DNA of 56,238 nt from an uncultured Eubacteriales bacterium (GTDB lineage Bacteria; Bacillota; Clostridia; Tissierellales; Peptoniphilaceae). The stretch covers positions 1 through 56,238 of the forward strand of contig UQFH01000010.1 in assembly GCA_900540185.1 (NCBI GenBank). Reading direction: 5' to 3'. Positions 43,601 to 49,312 of this stretch are shown here, piece after piece (the stretch's first letter is position 1; each line of letters begins with the position of its first letter). The notes beneath the pieces are model-generated. The model had not been told where the DNA came from, did no database searches, and saw only the letters and a list, made by a program, of their open reading frames with translations. A program made the position numbers and the translations under genes.

Positions 43601-46425
43601 CAAATGATCCGACTTATGTAATTACAGCTGAGTATGAAGATTTAGAGAATATAATTCCTCAAGAAAAAACGGACGGTTCCGACAAGCCGGAGGGATATCA
43701 CACAGTAACATTCAAATCAGTTAATGGAAGTCTTGAAGGAACAACAACTTACTATGTAAAACCTAATGTAGAAGTTGATTTAACTGATACTGCAAATGCA
43801 ATTACTAAAAAAGCAGATGTAGGTTATACTGCAGAAGGCGGAACGTGGACACCTGCAATAGCAAAGCAACAATATACAGTAGATGCAGAATATACATTTA
43901 ATTTTGTAAAACTTAATGATGTAATTCCAAAGACTAAGGATGATGAATCAGAAAAGCCTGAAGGTTATGTAACTGTTAAACTTATACCAACAAATAAGGC
44001 GACAGATGAAACAAAAGCTGAAAAAGTTTATTTTGTAAACCCAGATAAGGAAGTTACAATTACAAATAAACCAGAAGGTAAAGAAGAAACAATTAACAAC
44101 ATTAAGTACACTTATACTTTTACTGGCTGGACTGCAACAAGGGGAACTATTGCATCTTGGAATGATGAAAATATTAAGGGTAAATTTATCCAAGATACAG
44201 AAATAACAGCTAAGTATTCTACTAAGGTTGATTTTGGAGAATTAATAGCTGCACCAGTTCCAAAGAAAGATGCCGTAACACCAATTAATGATGTTCCAAA
44301 TCCAGAAGATTTAATTAAAAACATTTCGGGCAGTGGTGAAAAAGATTCACTACCGGAAGGAACAACATTCACTTATACGAATGACGGCACTCCTGATGTA
44401 AGTAATCCGGGAACAACTACTGCGAAAGTTGAAGTTCGTTATCCGGATGGAAAGACTACAGTAGTTGAAGTACCAATTACTGTGGTTGACAATGTAGTTC
44501 CACAAATTGGAAACGACAAGCCACTTGCACCTGACAATTATGTAAAGGTAACAGTTGATACAACAGTTGCAGCTACAGACAACACTTACTTTGTGAAGAC
44601 TTTCTGGGTAAAACCAAGTACAGTAGTTTGGATACCGGTTAATATTCCAACTGGAAAAGTAGAAGCTATTGATGGAGTAATGAAAACAAATAATTTCATC
44701 AATTGGGTTTCAGATGATAATGGAAAAACTTATACAACAAATATTACTGATGAATTCACAAGAGAAGAAACAAATATTGTGGCAAAATATGAGTTTAATA
44801 AAAACATTGAACCGCAACCTAACAACGATCAATGGATTCCAAAGGGGTCAGATCCAAAAGCAAAGGACTTCATCAAGAATCCTTATGACGACAATGACCC
44901 TAAAAACATGGACAATCTTCCACCGGGAACAAGTTTTGATTTTGTGCCGGGAACAGACCCTGATACTACGGAACCTGGAACAAATAAAACAACAAAGATA
45001 AAAGTAACTTATCCGAATGGAGAAGTGAAGATTGTTGAAGTAAAATACAATGTAACGGAAGATGTTGTTGAACAAATTGGCGACGAAAAGCCTATAGTAC
45101 CGGATAAATTTGTAGAGGTTGTAGTTGATACAACAGATTTAGCAACAAGAGAAACTTATTCGTTCAAGACTTATTGGGTAAATCCGGACAGGATGGTCAC
45201 AATTCCTACTGATATACCGAAGGGCATAAAGGACGACAAAGACAAAAGAGAATGGCTGTTTGACTATTGGCAAAGAGATTTGGCAAGTGGAGAAGGAACG
45301 AGATATAGAGATGTTATCGAAGATCGTTTCACCGAAGACACATATATCAAAGCTTTCTACTACAAAGCCGACATTCCTGAGCCGGGCTCGGATTATGTTG
45401 TTACAGACGTAAATGTATTTCCGGATGTGGATGAATATCTAAAGAGAATCACGCCACCTGTTGGAAAAGATATTGACTATGTAACAATTCTAAAACAACC
45501 GGATGTTTCGAAGGCGGGGAATAGAACACAAGCTGAAATTGAAGTTGTTTATACAGACGGAACACGTTCGACTGTATGGGTTCCGGTTTATGTTCAAAGA
45601 CCGGGAGAAACAAATACTCGAATCGTTTACAGAGACAGAATCGTTGAAAAAGAAAAGATTGTTGAAAAGATTGTCAAGATTAAGGACAACCAAAGACTCA
45701 AGGAAGTCAGATTCATGCAAGGTTTCGAAGGAAAGTTCAGACCGCACGACGGACTTACAAGAGCTGAGGCGGCACAAATTTTGGCAAATGCTTTAAAACA
45801 AGACGGTTACAACTACAATCCGGTATATCCGATAAACTACAAAGACGTAAAGCAAAAATGGTACACCGAAGCAATTGTGATTACCACACAGGCAAATGTC
45901 TTCAAGGGTTATGACGACGGATATTTCAGACCGGAAGAAAAAATTTCGAGAGCTGAATGGATTGCAACTCTTAAGAGATTCCAACAACTACAAGATGCAG
46001 ATGGAAATAGAATGGGTCTCAAAGAAAATCACTGGGCTACAAGAGAAGTTGAAGCGGCTTATGAAGAAGGCTGGCTCCAAATTTATACAAACGGAAATGC
46101 GAAGTTCGATGCAAATGAACCGATTACGAGAGAGGAAGTTGCAGCAGTTTCGAACAGAGCGTTCGGACGTTTGGTCGACAAAACTTATATCCTGAGAAAT
46201 GACAAGAGCGTCATAAACTACAAAGATATAAATCCGTCGATGTGGTCATATGCTGATATTCTCTGCGCAAGCAACTCATTCATTCGCGACGAAAACTACT
46301 ATATGTCACACGGAATTGAGTATATCAATTCAATTGTAAATAGTATCGATGGAAATATTATATTTAATGTTGAGCTTAAAAACTTTGAAATTCTTCAAGA
46401 TAAATTCCAAAGATATTTGAGATAA
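34624..46425 (+). CDS. Giant SLH-anchored repeat protein (InlB B-repeat/Rib-like), probable adhesin
   Basis: 3933 residues, exported and wall-attached. The signal peptide ends near VMA (residue 30). Three Listeria-Bacteroides (Flg_new) repeats are visible near residues 266, 840 and 2403 (VNFDSNGGTDLPG, VKFDPNGGSL, LTYDKNGATTG). From about residue 1220 to 3160 come some 19-20 related units of 80-100 residues with the skeleton KPxGYVTVTF...YYVNPxKxVxL...TGYxFxxWDKD, a beta-grasp-like B-repeat; two more similar units lie within the Rib-containing stretch. Three Rib/alpha-like domains lie near 3213-3297, 3397-3481 and 3587-3658. The C-terminus has three SLH domains (about 3690-3865), which bind pyruvylated wall polymer, then a ~60-residue tail. 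AAAGGAG precedes the ATG. Such proteins are long fibrous adhesins; the ligand is unknown. A terminator follows. Confidence 0.9.
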   Translation: MRKEFKTKRLLAFALAIMMLVTSIPLQVMAKDFDHENIVEEKSNYINNVNDSIPIKPVVLPEGKAAADYIINPNMPKLYTMRADFKVPRNDEEIIGYQPYIATVGDDEYTYTDLDSGENKKVLTDAEKKSISNDIKLPDIDGYTAPTPKFNVNYKYIKDNALKGIKDGEDYNGEHPYLYKAKQGTIKIKHTFQKLENRDEYGVKDGDTDYTYTHQTGVTGTVVTIKALDGEKIKGYVPEVNVLTTQVPQNSTDFEIEMRYNRAIYDVNFDSNGGTDLPGMTLIYGQTVPKLNFDIEKLGAKLQGWKVDKDIDYVDAAGNKQTLSKDTLIKKEDFEPGGKFANGIKNAMPAEDLTFTAEWTENKKAEYVIQFWTEKPDYDDKDGTLTLRDRYDFIGARRIDNADTGSTPELTNLDIHGITFPDLNDGRLQKAQDDPKEFARYYFLNKDLTKEQNASEKDPSVQKSVLSNGETVYNVYYDRRVYTLYFTSINDEYDDYAYWPIITRDGQVLGKEGSPYKVYVRFNQSLDKIWPKDAEVSGLPQGHTSEPIGDDGLIGWMINNNNVDYGVQIFRDTPPYRLSAEDFVDAEDVMGTDDEHGNGHADKIPIGKNQTKDRGEYEISLGASYLDTAVIHHVDIIKDDFNGNEQIDYDMTYWKSDTNAVTYPFILPHLQGFTIKQETRPAEWIGFRKNNDVEKTFDELNTERNAKTPFRSDVDKIEYISHFPWSKKSFNGTNAYNYASYTRNKYKLKLNNDPKTVKNDGEYGAGNILDVPYELPLKDLKLDTKHVPERPDWVPADWSFLGWALDTAGDNLVKDGNETKLHYDQVLYAKWGEPETIWRVKFDPNGGSLADLNTKNISDESKKLEIDGETHTYPEKVAGENTFNFVHKMTLKEPKDANKNIIEPRRPGYNFAGWEFVRYTKDKDGKDTTNEDTSYKNLYKVPEMYHFGNKVVGNVHLRAIWNKQDLVTVEAIHHFLNADYSEKSKEVQNLYNRRVGSYTTGLGSRQGDEYLLVPQAEWNALYNANDDYKTYKGETGRENSYNQILRVEPEKIRNKNGDLVDNPNVKNNRFEFFYRPFKERVYEVNYLDERCKEEVETFMEKAKASYKAIKDNGQMSSEEKSEAYKKLIADNKAAFKEIKEKYVIIPNERVVNGKRHYDARNYIRIPGWILNDKPQQQLFFDIYEDTDTFAGINETGLDEIFFFYKDVRVIEVKDPDDPVPKGYVRIKFVAEDGGYFTDSKDNQEKEIYYDVIIGLKSDNIPVPQEFVGGKNEDGTEKQKEEGKYYITPDGGKKFTKWNNEKLLNNDTILNKSYTFKAYFDWSGVKVNELVKTEAYKDPYGKWVNDFAPTIEELKKQIKWVDKNGKESDLPKDATVTILDDDGNEITQEGIYEKVKELNRNDSTELVRTVKFPAKIKFADNSVQEIEIPVKIYKNVYEALTSGEMPKVLKDATAADGDLADITGNYVKVTINPTNKPGNKDSKIYYVNKNAWVNIPEVDISQDAKELGLTRWAADKDAQNENGEFDFEKRHKFTEDTIITPGFTNDVVEQTDPDKKPDVPDGYVKIIVKSTDKATTEFTKTFWVNPTKDVTVQVENPVGKTVAKTATEEAKAYTFTGWKSNESPARTWTSEIKGKFEKDITIEAQYDDVKNIIPYDPDEPTTRPEGYVRVTFTADEGLKLKEQKAYYVKKNAGITLGNAELVKPKYDVETGYEFTKWDKDNDTEIVDNDIVVTAKAKELPDSDTVDHPGYVKVTFKAGENGEIRDNGNKIEEKVYYVNPNKFVMLTPPTPVGNTGYEFAAWSSDKHTGEFSLANYINYTEKETTITANFNLKDAVVPKTKNDDSEKPAGYKTVTFDISPNTGGRIDDGETVTYYVDPNREVSLIAPRTIAGTGYMFDGWRLDPTAQRFNPADKKKYVEDTTIYGSFTKLKDIIPAKNDDGTPNLQPTDYVAVLFIEGEHAKKMEGNALFYVNPKADPKKTVGELAHPTITPDTGWKHKGWDKADTTAIEDYMFVIAQYEAIDDVIERIDENTKKPDGYVTVTFKSGDHGKLDGINEKVYYVNPYKYVKLNAPGTVPATGYEFGSWKSDGKVFSLDNFIKYKKDTTIIANFNLEGDVIPKTDDSVKKPDDFVTVNFEIDPSTGGKISDGEIITYFVNPNKAVTIHPPKTVADTGYEFDKWDKDTTVPTKYTEDVTTVKGSFKKLDDIIQSKEPDGTVNDKPKGYVTVRYLKGEHGVLDGQTTFYVNPKAGKTLKEIDPDITIVPMPTYYFDKWDKEDSTIIDKDIDVTAQYKQLPDIIKAGPTQTAPTGYVVIIFETDGRGTIKGNPKYEDNPVDEQEIVYFVNPKKGIKLAELKDGVEPSDTQLAVPTPTPSENNKFEQWRMAIDTKKPITRGRVHIAMFKSKQVTLTYDKNGATTGTVPPALTVDYKTSVRLAGKGNLAKKDAKFLGWKIGDKTYQAGDQINLRENKTAYAQWDDDKKIIEYNPVDNPTTRPDDTYVRVTFAVDNGLELKEFKAYYVKKDAGKKLGDTELVKPGYSEEIGYKFDKWDKDDDLVITTDVLVTAKATKLDTVIPEKDKNGNPNTKPEGYKEVVFKVKDEDQSKGSLEGVTKFYVNPNEYVTINPPTTNANTGYEFGAWDKDATIPTVYKDEVTTITASFNPIKDVIPKINPDGTENKKPDGYKTVTFVIDPATGGQIVDKEVTVYYVNPDKDVTINPPQTIADTGYKFNAWDKNTTVPTNYAVDTTVRGSFTKLEDIVDGSKPKPDGYVTVTFDKGEHGKEIAGQTVYYVNPKANITLGDTKIVKPTVTPETGWKANGWDTEDTTEIKKNITVTSQYTPIADVIPKTKDDESDKPDGYITVTFVKGKYGKELTGQAIYYVNPNKAVVLEGKAPIAVPNKGYTFARWDTSIEKAIQYKDGDKITALYNEPGNISETEVAGYVKVEFKQGQHGNLDGKTEYWIKPGVEVNIPAPTVKPNVGYKFDKWDRGLTVTLKANDPTYVITAEYEDLENIIPQEKTDGSDKPEGYHTVTFKSVNGSLEGTTTYYVKPNVEVDLTDTANAITKKADVGYTAEGGTWTPAIAKQQYTVDAEYTFNFVKLNDVIPKTKDDESEKPEGYVTVKLIPTNKATDETKAEKVYFVNPDKEVTITNKPEGKEETINNIKYTYTFTGWTATRGTIASWNDENIKGKFIQDTEITAKYSTKVDFGELIAAPVPKKDAVTPINDVPNPEDLIKNISGSGEKDSLPEGTTFTYTNDGTPDVSNPGTTTAKVEVRYPDGKTTVVEVPITVVDNVVPQIGNDKPLAPDNYVKVTVDTTVAATDNTYFVKTFWVKPSTVVWIPVNIPTGKVEAIDGVMKTNNFINWVSDDNGKTYTTNITDEFTREETNIVAKYEFNKNIEPQPNNDQWIPKGSDPKAKDFIKNPYDDNDPKNMDNLPPGTSFDFVPGTDPDTTEPGTNKTTKIKVTYPNGEVKIVEVKYNVTEDVVEQIGDEKPIVPDKFVEVVVDTTDLATRETYSFKTYWVNPDRMVTIPTDIPKGIKDDKDKREWLFDYWQRDLASGEGTRYRDVIEDRFTEDTYIKAFYYKADIPEPGSDYVVTDVNVFPDVDEYLKRITPPVGKDIDYVTILKQPDVSKAGNRTQAEIEVVYTDGTRSTVWVPVYVQRPGETNTRIVYRDRIVEKEKIVEKIVKIKDNQRLKEVRFMQGFEGKFRPHDGLTRAEAAQILANALKQDGYNYNPVYPINYKDVKQKWYTEAIVITTQANVFKGYDDGYFRPEEKISRAEWIATLKRFQQLQDADGNRMGLKENHWATREVEAAYEEGWLQIYTNGNAKFDANEPITREEVAAVSNRAFGRLVDKTYILRNDKSVINYKDINPSMWSYADILCASNSFIRDENYYMSHGIEYINSIVNSIDGNIIFNVELKNFEILQDKFQRYLR

Positions 46426-46430
46426 TTTAT

Positions 46431-46459
46431 AAGCGGCGATAAAAATGCGCCGCTTTTTT
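46431..46459 (+). terminator. Terminator of the giant surface gene
   Basis: AAGCGGCG/CGCCGCTT perfect stem, 9-nt loop, T-run. Confidence 0.93.
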
Positions 46460-46614
46460 AATGGGATGATTTTTGTCGCAATAGATGTAGGATACGGCAT
46501 TATTGTTTTTGAAAAATGCGCACAATAAAAATAAATCGAAACCATATGTTATAAAAAAATATAGATGGGTATATAAATATATGAGGGCTAAATGAGGACT
46601 TAAGGAGGTTTGTC

Positions 46615-47202
46615 ATGGAAAAGAACGCCGGTACTGAAAAAACGAATTTTAAACAGTGGATAGTTGTTGGAGTGCTTGTTTTGGCAATTGCGCTCATAAT
46701 ATATTTTATGGTTGCGACGAAGAAAAAAACTGAGACTTACAACCAAAATCTGAGTGCAAACATAACCGGTCTTTTGAATGCAAACAAGACTTATTACATC
46801 AAAGATTACGACAAAGAGGACGATTCATCCTATGGCGTTTCGAAATTTAAGTCGGTTGTTTTGCTCGGATATGACAATGCAAAACCTGGAGTCGTTCAAA
46901 AAGTCGCTGAATTCGGCGAGACAAAGGACGAAGATTATCTTTTCGTTGCCGAAAGAAAAGGCAAGAAAGAAATAAATGTTCTATTAAAGAAACCGGTGGT
47001 TTTGAGCCACGAAGTGACGACAGACTTAAGCACTTCATCGGTCACAGAGACAAATGATCTCGTGTCGAATTTGAAGAGAAGAATCGAAAAGGAACTCATA
47101 AGCTCAAAGGACCAAGAGAGCATCTTTGAGGATACAAAGTCGATTTTAAAGACATATCTCGAAGCTCTTGGATACGAAAACGTGAAAATCACGGAAAAAT
47201 AG
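46615..47202 (+). CDS. Single-pass membrane protein, DUF4230-like
   Basis: 195 residues. One transmembrane helix (residues 15-35, IVVGVLVLAIALIIYFMVAT) is followed by an extracellular domain of about 155 residues. The layout and the C-terminal pattern (RRIEKELISSKDQESIFEDT and then LKTYLEALGYENVKI) resemble DUF4230 proteins, whose function is unknown; this match is by eye. AGGAGG precedes the ATG. It sits between the giant adhesin and ferritin without obvious coupling to either. Confidence 0.65.
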   Translation: MEKNAGTEKTNFKQWIVVGVLVLAIALIIYFMVATKKKTETYNQNLSANITGLLNANKTYYIKDYDKEDDSSYGVSKFKSVVLLGYDNAKPGVVQKVAEFGETKDEDYLFVAERKGKKEINVLLKKPVVLSHEVTTDLSTSSVTETNDLVSNLKRRIEKELISSKDQESIFEDTKSILKTYLEALGYENVKITEK

Positions 47203-47257
47203 CAGTTAGCCGTGCATACGCACAGAGAACATATATATTAGAAAAGGAGAGATTAAC

Positions 47258-47746
47258 ATGATTTCAGAAAGATTAGCAAAGGCAATTAACGAACAATTGA
47301 ATTTTGAATTGGCAAGTGGATTTGTTTACAAGGGAATGGAAGCATATTTCGGCAAAGAAGGATATGACGGATTTAAACACTTCATGAAACTTCAAGCTGA
47401 AGAAGAATATGGACACCATCAAAAATTTGCTGAATTTTTATACGAAGTGGATTGCACAGTTGAATATAAAGCAATTCCTGACGTAAAAAATGATTACGAA
47501 AGTCCAAAGGCAGCAATCGAAGCTGCATTGGAACACGAAAAGGAAGTAACCAAGAGAATTCACAACTTGTACGAAATTGCTCTTGAAGAAAAAGACTACG
47601 AAGCAATCACAACTCTCGACTGGTTCTTGAATGAACAAGTTGAAGAAGAAGATAACTTCAGACATATTCTTGACCAATATGAATTGCTCGACGACGCAAA
47701 GACAACGACTTATTGGATTGATAAGGAATTGGGACAAAGACAATAG
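47258..47746 (+). CDS. ftnA: Non-haem ferritin
   Basis: Cytoplasmic iron-storage protein, 162 residues, forming a 24-mer cage that oxidises Fe(II) at a di-iron site. The ferroxidase ligands are visible along the four-helix bundle: Glu in NEQLNFELASGFVYKGMEAY, the E..H pair in LQAEEEYGHHQKFAEFL, Glu in AALEHEKEVTKRIHNLYEIA, and NEQVEEEDNFRHILDQYELL. AAAAGGAGA precedes the ATG. Monocistronic with a strong terminator; no Fur box was recognised in its short upstream region. Confidence 0.95.
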   Translation: MISERLAKAINEQLNFELASGFVYKGMEAYFGKEGYDGFKHFMKLQAEEEYGHHQKFAEFLYEVDCTVEYKAIPDVKNDYESPKAAIEAALEHEKEVTKRIHNLYEIALEEKDYEAITTLDWFLNEQVEEEDNFRHILDQYELLDDAKTTTYWIDKELGQRQ

Positions 47747-47759
47747 TATAGGGGAATTA

Positions 47760-47785
47760 AACGGCAGAACATTTGTTCTGCCGTT
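47760..47785 (+). terminator. Terminator of the ferritin gene
   Basis: AACGGCAGAAC/GTTCTGCCGTT perfect 11-bp stem with a 4-nt loop; the tail is AT-rich. Confidence 0.88.
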
Positions 47786-47839
47786 ATTTATTTGCGCGCT
47801 AATTTGCGAATTATTTTGTAGAAAATTGTAGACGCTGCC

Positions 47840-47869
47840 GTAGCGGGATGGTTCTGCGAATCCTCCCGC
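47840..47869 (+). repeat. 30-nt REP-like hairpin (class 1), copy a
   Basis: GTAG, then GCGGGA-T-GG / CC-TCCCGC enclosing a 10-nt loop TTCTGCGAAT. The second copy at 55825-55854 has the same loop with one change and a compensated stem base pair. Upstream flanks are also shared (TTTTGTAGAAAATTG). Confidence 0.75.
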
Positions 47870-47970
47870 AAAAAATGCCTCACTCCAAAAACACTTCATC
47901 TAACCGTTTCTCATCAAATTATCATCGCAAATTGGTGTGGCTTAATTGTAGAAAATCTCAACTGCCGTCC

Positions 47971-48050
47971 GTAGCGGCGACCAGTTTTTTTGCGGGTGAG
48001 GTAGAAATCTATGATTTCGTAACCGAACGCGCAAAAAGGTGTATCGCCGC
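47971..48050 (+). repeat. 80-nt REP-like hairpin (class 3), unit 1
   Basis: Starts GTAGCGGCGACCAG and ends TATCGCCGC; the outer stem is GCGGCGA/TCGCCGC. The inner arms TTTTTGCG/CGCAAAAA and GAAATC/GATTTC make a long rod with internal loops. Confidence 0.8.
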
Positions 48051-48191
48051 CAAGAGGGAAAATGGACAGAAAATATTTTGGGAAACCTACAATGATGGAT
48101 GAATTTAAAAATTGTTTTAGGTTTTTGGTTTCGAAATTTTATTGGCATAGCGTTGTTGGTGGGTTTGTAAATTGCACGGGCGTGATATATG

Positions 48192-48241
48192 GCGTGAGGA
48201 CATCGTTGTTCCTTACGTCACAACGTATGCCGTCACGCTAC
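48192..48241 (-). repeat. 50-nt REP-like hairpin (class 2), unit 1
   Basis: On the minus strand it begins GTAGCGTGACGGCATACGTT and closes with TCACGC. The arms GCGTGA/TCACGC and ACGTTGT/ACAACG pair. Confidence 0.8.
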
Positions 48242-48332
48242 GTTGCGTATAGATGCATATACAATTATAAAAATATAATAATTTTATTGATGTGAGGTTG
48301 AAAATTTATATATAAATGCGTACACGCCGTCC

Positions 48333-48412
48333 GTAACGGCGACCAGTTTTTTTGCGGGTGAGGTAGAAATCTTCGATTTCGTAACCGAACGCGCAAAAAG
48401 GTGTATCGCCGC
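48333..48412 (+). repeat. 80-nt REP-like hairpin (class 3), unit 2
   Basis: Same arms as unit 1 with TTC replacing TAT in the apical loop. The GTAG foot is changed to GTAA, so it may be immobile. Confidence 0.78.
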
Positions 48413-48550
48413 TAATAAAGAAAATGGACAGAAATATTCTGGGAAATCTACAATGATGGATTAATTTAAAAATTGTTTTAGGTTTTGGTTCGATATTTTA
48501 TGTAATCAGCGTTGTTGGTGGGGTTGTAAATTGCACGGGCGTGATATATG

Positions 48551-48600
48551 GCGTGAGGACATCGTTGTTCCTTACGTCACAACGTATGCCGTCACGCTAC
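48551..48600 (-). repeat. 50-nt REP-like hairpin (class 2), unit 2
   Basis: Identical in arms and loop to the copy at 48192-48241, with the GTAG foot present on the minus strand. Confidence 0.8.
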
Positions 48601-48653
48601 GTTGCGTACATATGCATATACGATTTAAAAATATAATTAAATAAACGCAGCCC

Positions 48654-48733
48654 GTAGCGGCGACCAGTTTTTTTATCCATCGAGCAGAAATTTTAATTTC
48701 GTCGCGAGATGAGATAAAAAGGTGTATCGCCGC
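48654..48733 (+). repeat. 80-nt REP-like hairpin (class 3), unit 3 with switched inner arms
   Basis: The outer 14 and last 16 bases match units 1-2, but the inner arms are now TTTTTATCCATC and GATGAGATAAAAA, plus GAAATT/AATTTC. Both sides changed together and the total length stays at 80. Confidence 0.8.
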
Positions 48734-48871
48734 CAATAAAGAAAATGGACAGAAATATTCTGGGAAACCTACAATGATGGATGAATTTAAAAATTGTTTT
48801 AGGTTTTGGTTTGATATTTTATTGGCATAGCGTTGTTGGTGGGGTTGTAAATTGTACGGGCGTGATATATG

Positions 48872-48921
48872 GCGTGAGGACATCGTTGTTCCATACGTCA
48901 CAACGTATGCCGTCACGCTAC
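48872..48921 (-). repeat. 50-nt REP-like hairpin (class 2), unit 3
   Basis: As in units 1-2 with one substitution in the loop (CCATACGTC for CCTTACGTC). The GTAG foot is on the minus strand. Confidence 0.8.
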
Positions 48922-49012
48922 GTTGCGTACATATGCATATACAATTATAAAAATATAATAATTTTATGGATGTGAAGTTGAAAATTTATATATAAATGCG
49001 TACACGCTGTCC

Positions 49013-49092
49013 GTAGCGGCGACCAGTTTTTTTATCCATCGAGCAGAAATTTTAATTTCGTCGCGAGATGAGATAAAAAGGTGTATCGCCGC
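49013..49092 (+). repeat. 80-nt REP-like hairpin (class 3), unit 4
   Basis: Identical in arms to unit 3 (ATC-type inner stem), with GTAG foot. The unit then degenerates: its class 2 hairpin at about 49183-49228 has lost part of the outer stem. Confidence 0.8.
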
Positions 49093-49242
49093 CAATGTGG
49101 AAAATGAATAGGATATATTTTGAAAATGCGCATCGCGAATATGTATTAAAAATTGTTTTAGGTTTTGGTTCGATATTTTATTGACACATCGTTGGTCCTT
49201 ACGTCACAACGTATGCCGTTCTTCTACGTCACACATGCAAAA

Positions 49243-49280
49243 CGCCCCACCCCACACACCCCACCCCACACAACCGCAAC
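49243..49280. repeat. C/A-rich simple sequence
   Basis: CCCCACCCCACACACCCC-type low complexity between the REP array and the terminator of the SLH gene. It stands out strongly against an AT-rich background. Confidence 0.7.
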
Positions 49281-49310
49281 AAAAAAAGCACCCTTTCGAG
49301 TGCTTTATTT
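49281..49310 (-). terminator. Terminator of the SLH gene 49313-51853
   Basis: AAAGCAC/GTGCTTT stem followed on the minus strand by seven Ts. Confidence 0.85.
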
Positions 49311-49312
49311 TT

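Larger units (their letters stand above)
47971..49230. repeat. Tandem array of ~360-bp units built from REP-like hairpins
   Basis: Four units start at about 47971, 48333, 48654 and 49013 (spacing 362, 321, 359). Each unit has an 80-nt hairpin (class 3), a ~130-nt linker including AAAATTGTTTTAGGTTTTGG, and a 50-nt hairpin in the opposite orientation (class 2), then an AT-rich tail. The last unit is truncated. Short open frames inside the units differ between copies and have no ribosome sites, so the array is non-coding. Confidence 0.88.

Noticed and set aside
48062..48295. Short open frames within the tandem units (for example 48062-48295 and 48781-48975)
   Set aside because: They share a tail because the DNA is repeated, have different starts, no ribosome sites, and cross the hairpins.
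47971..49230. CRISPR array
   Set aside because: Units are ~360 bp with long internal hairpins in both orientations; there are no short regular repeats with unique spacers and no cas genes.
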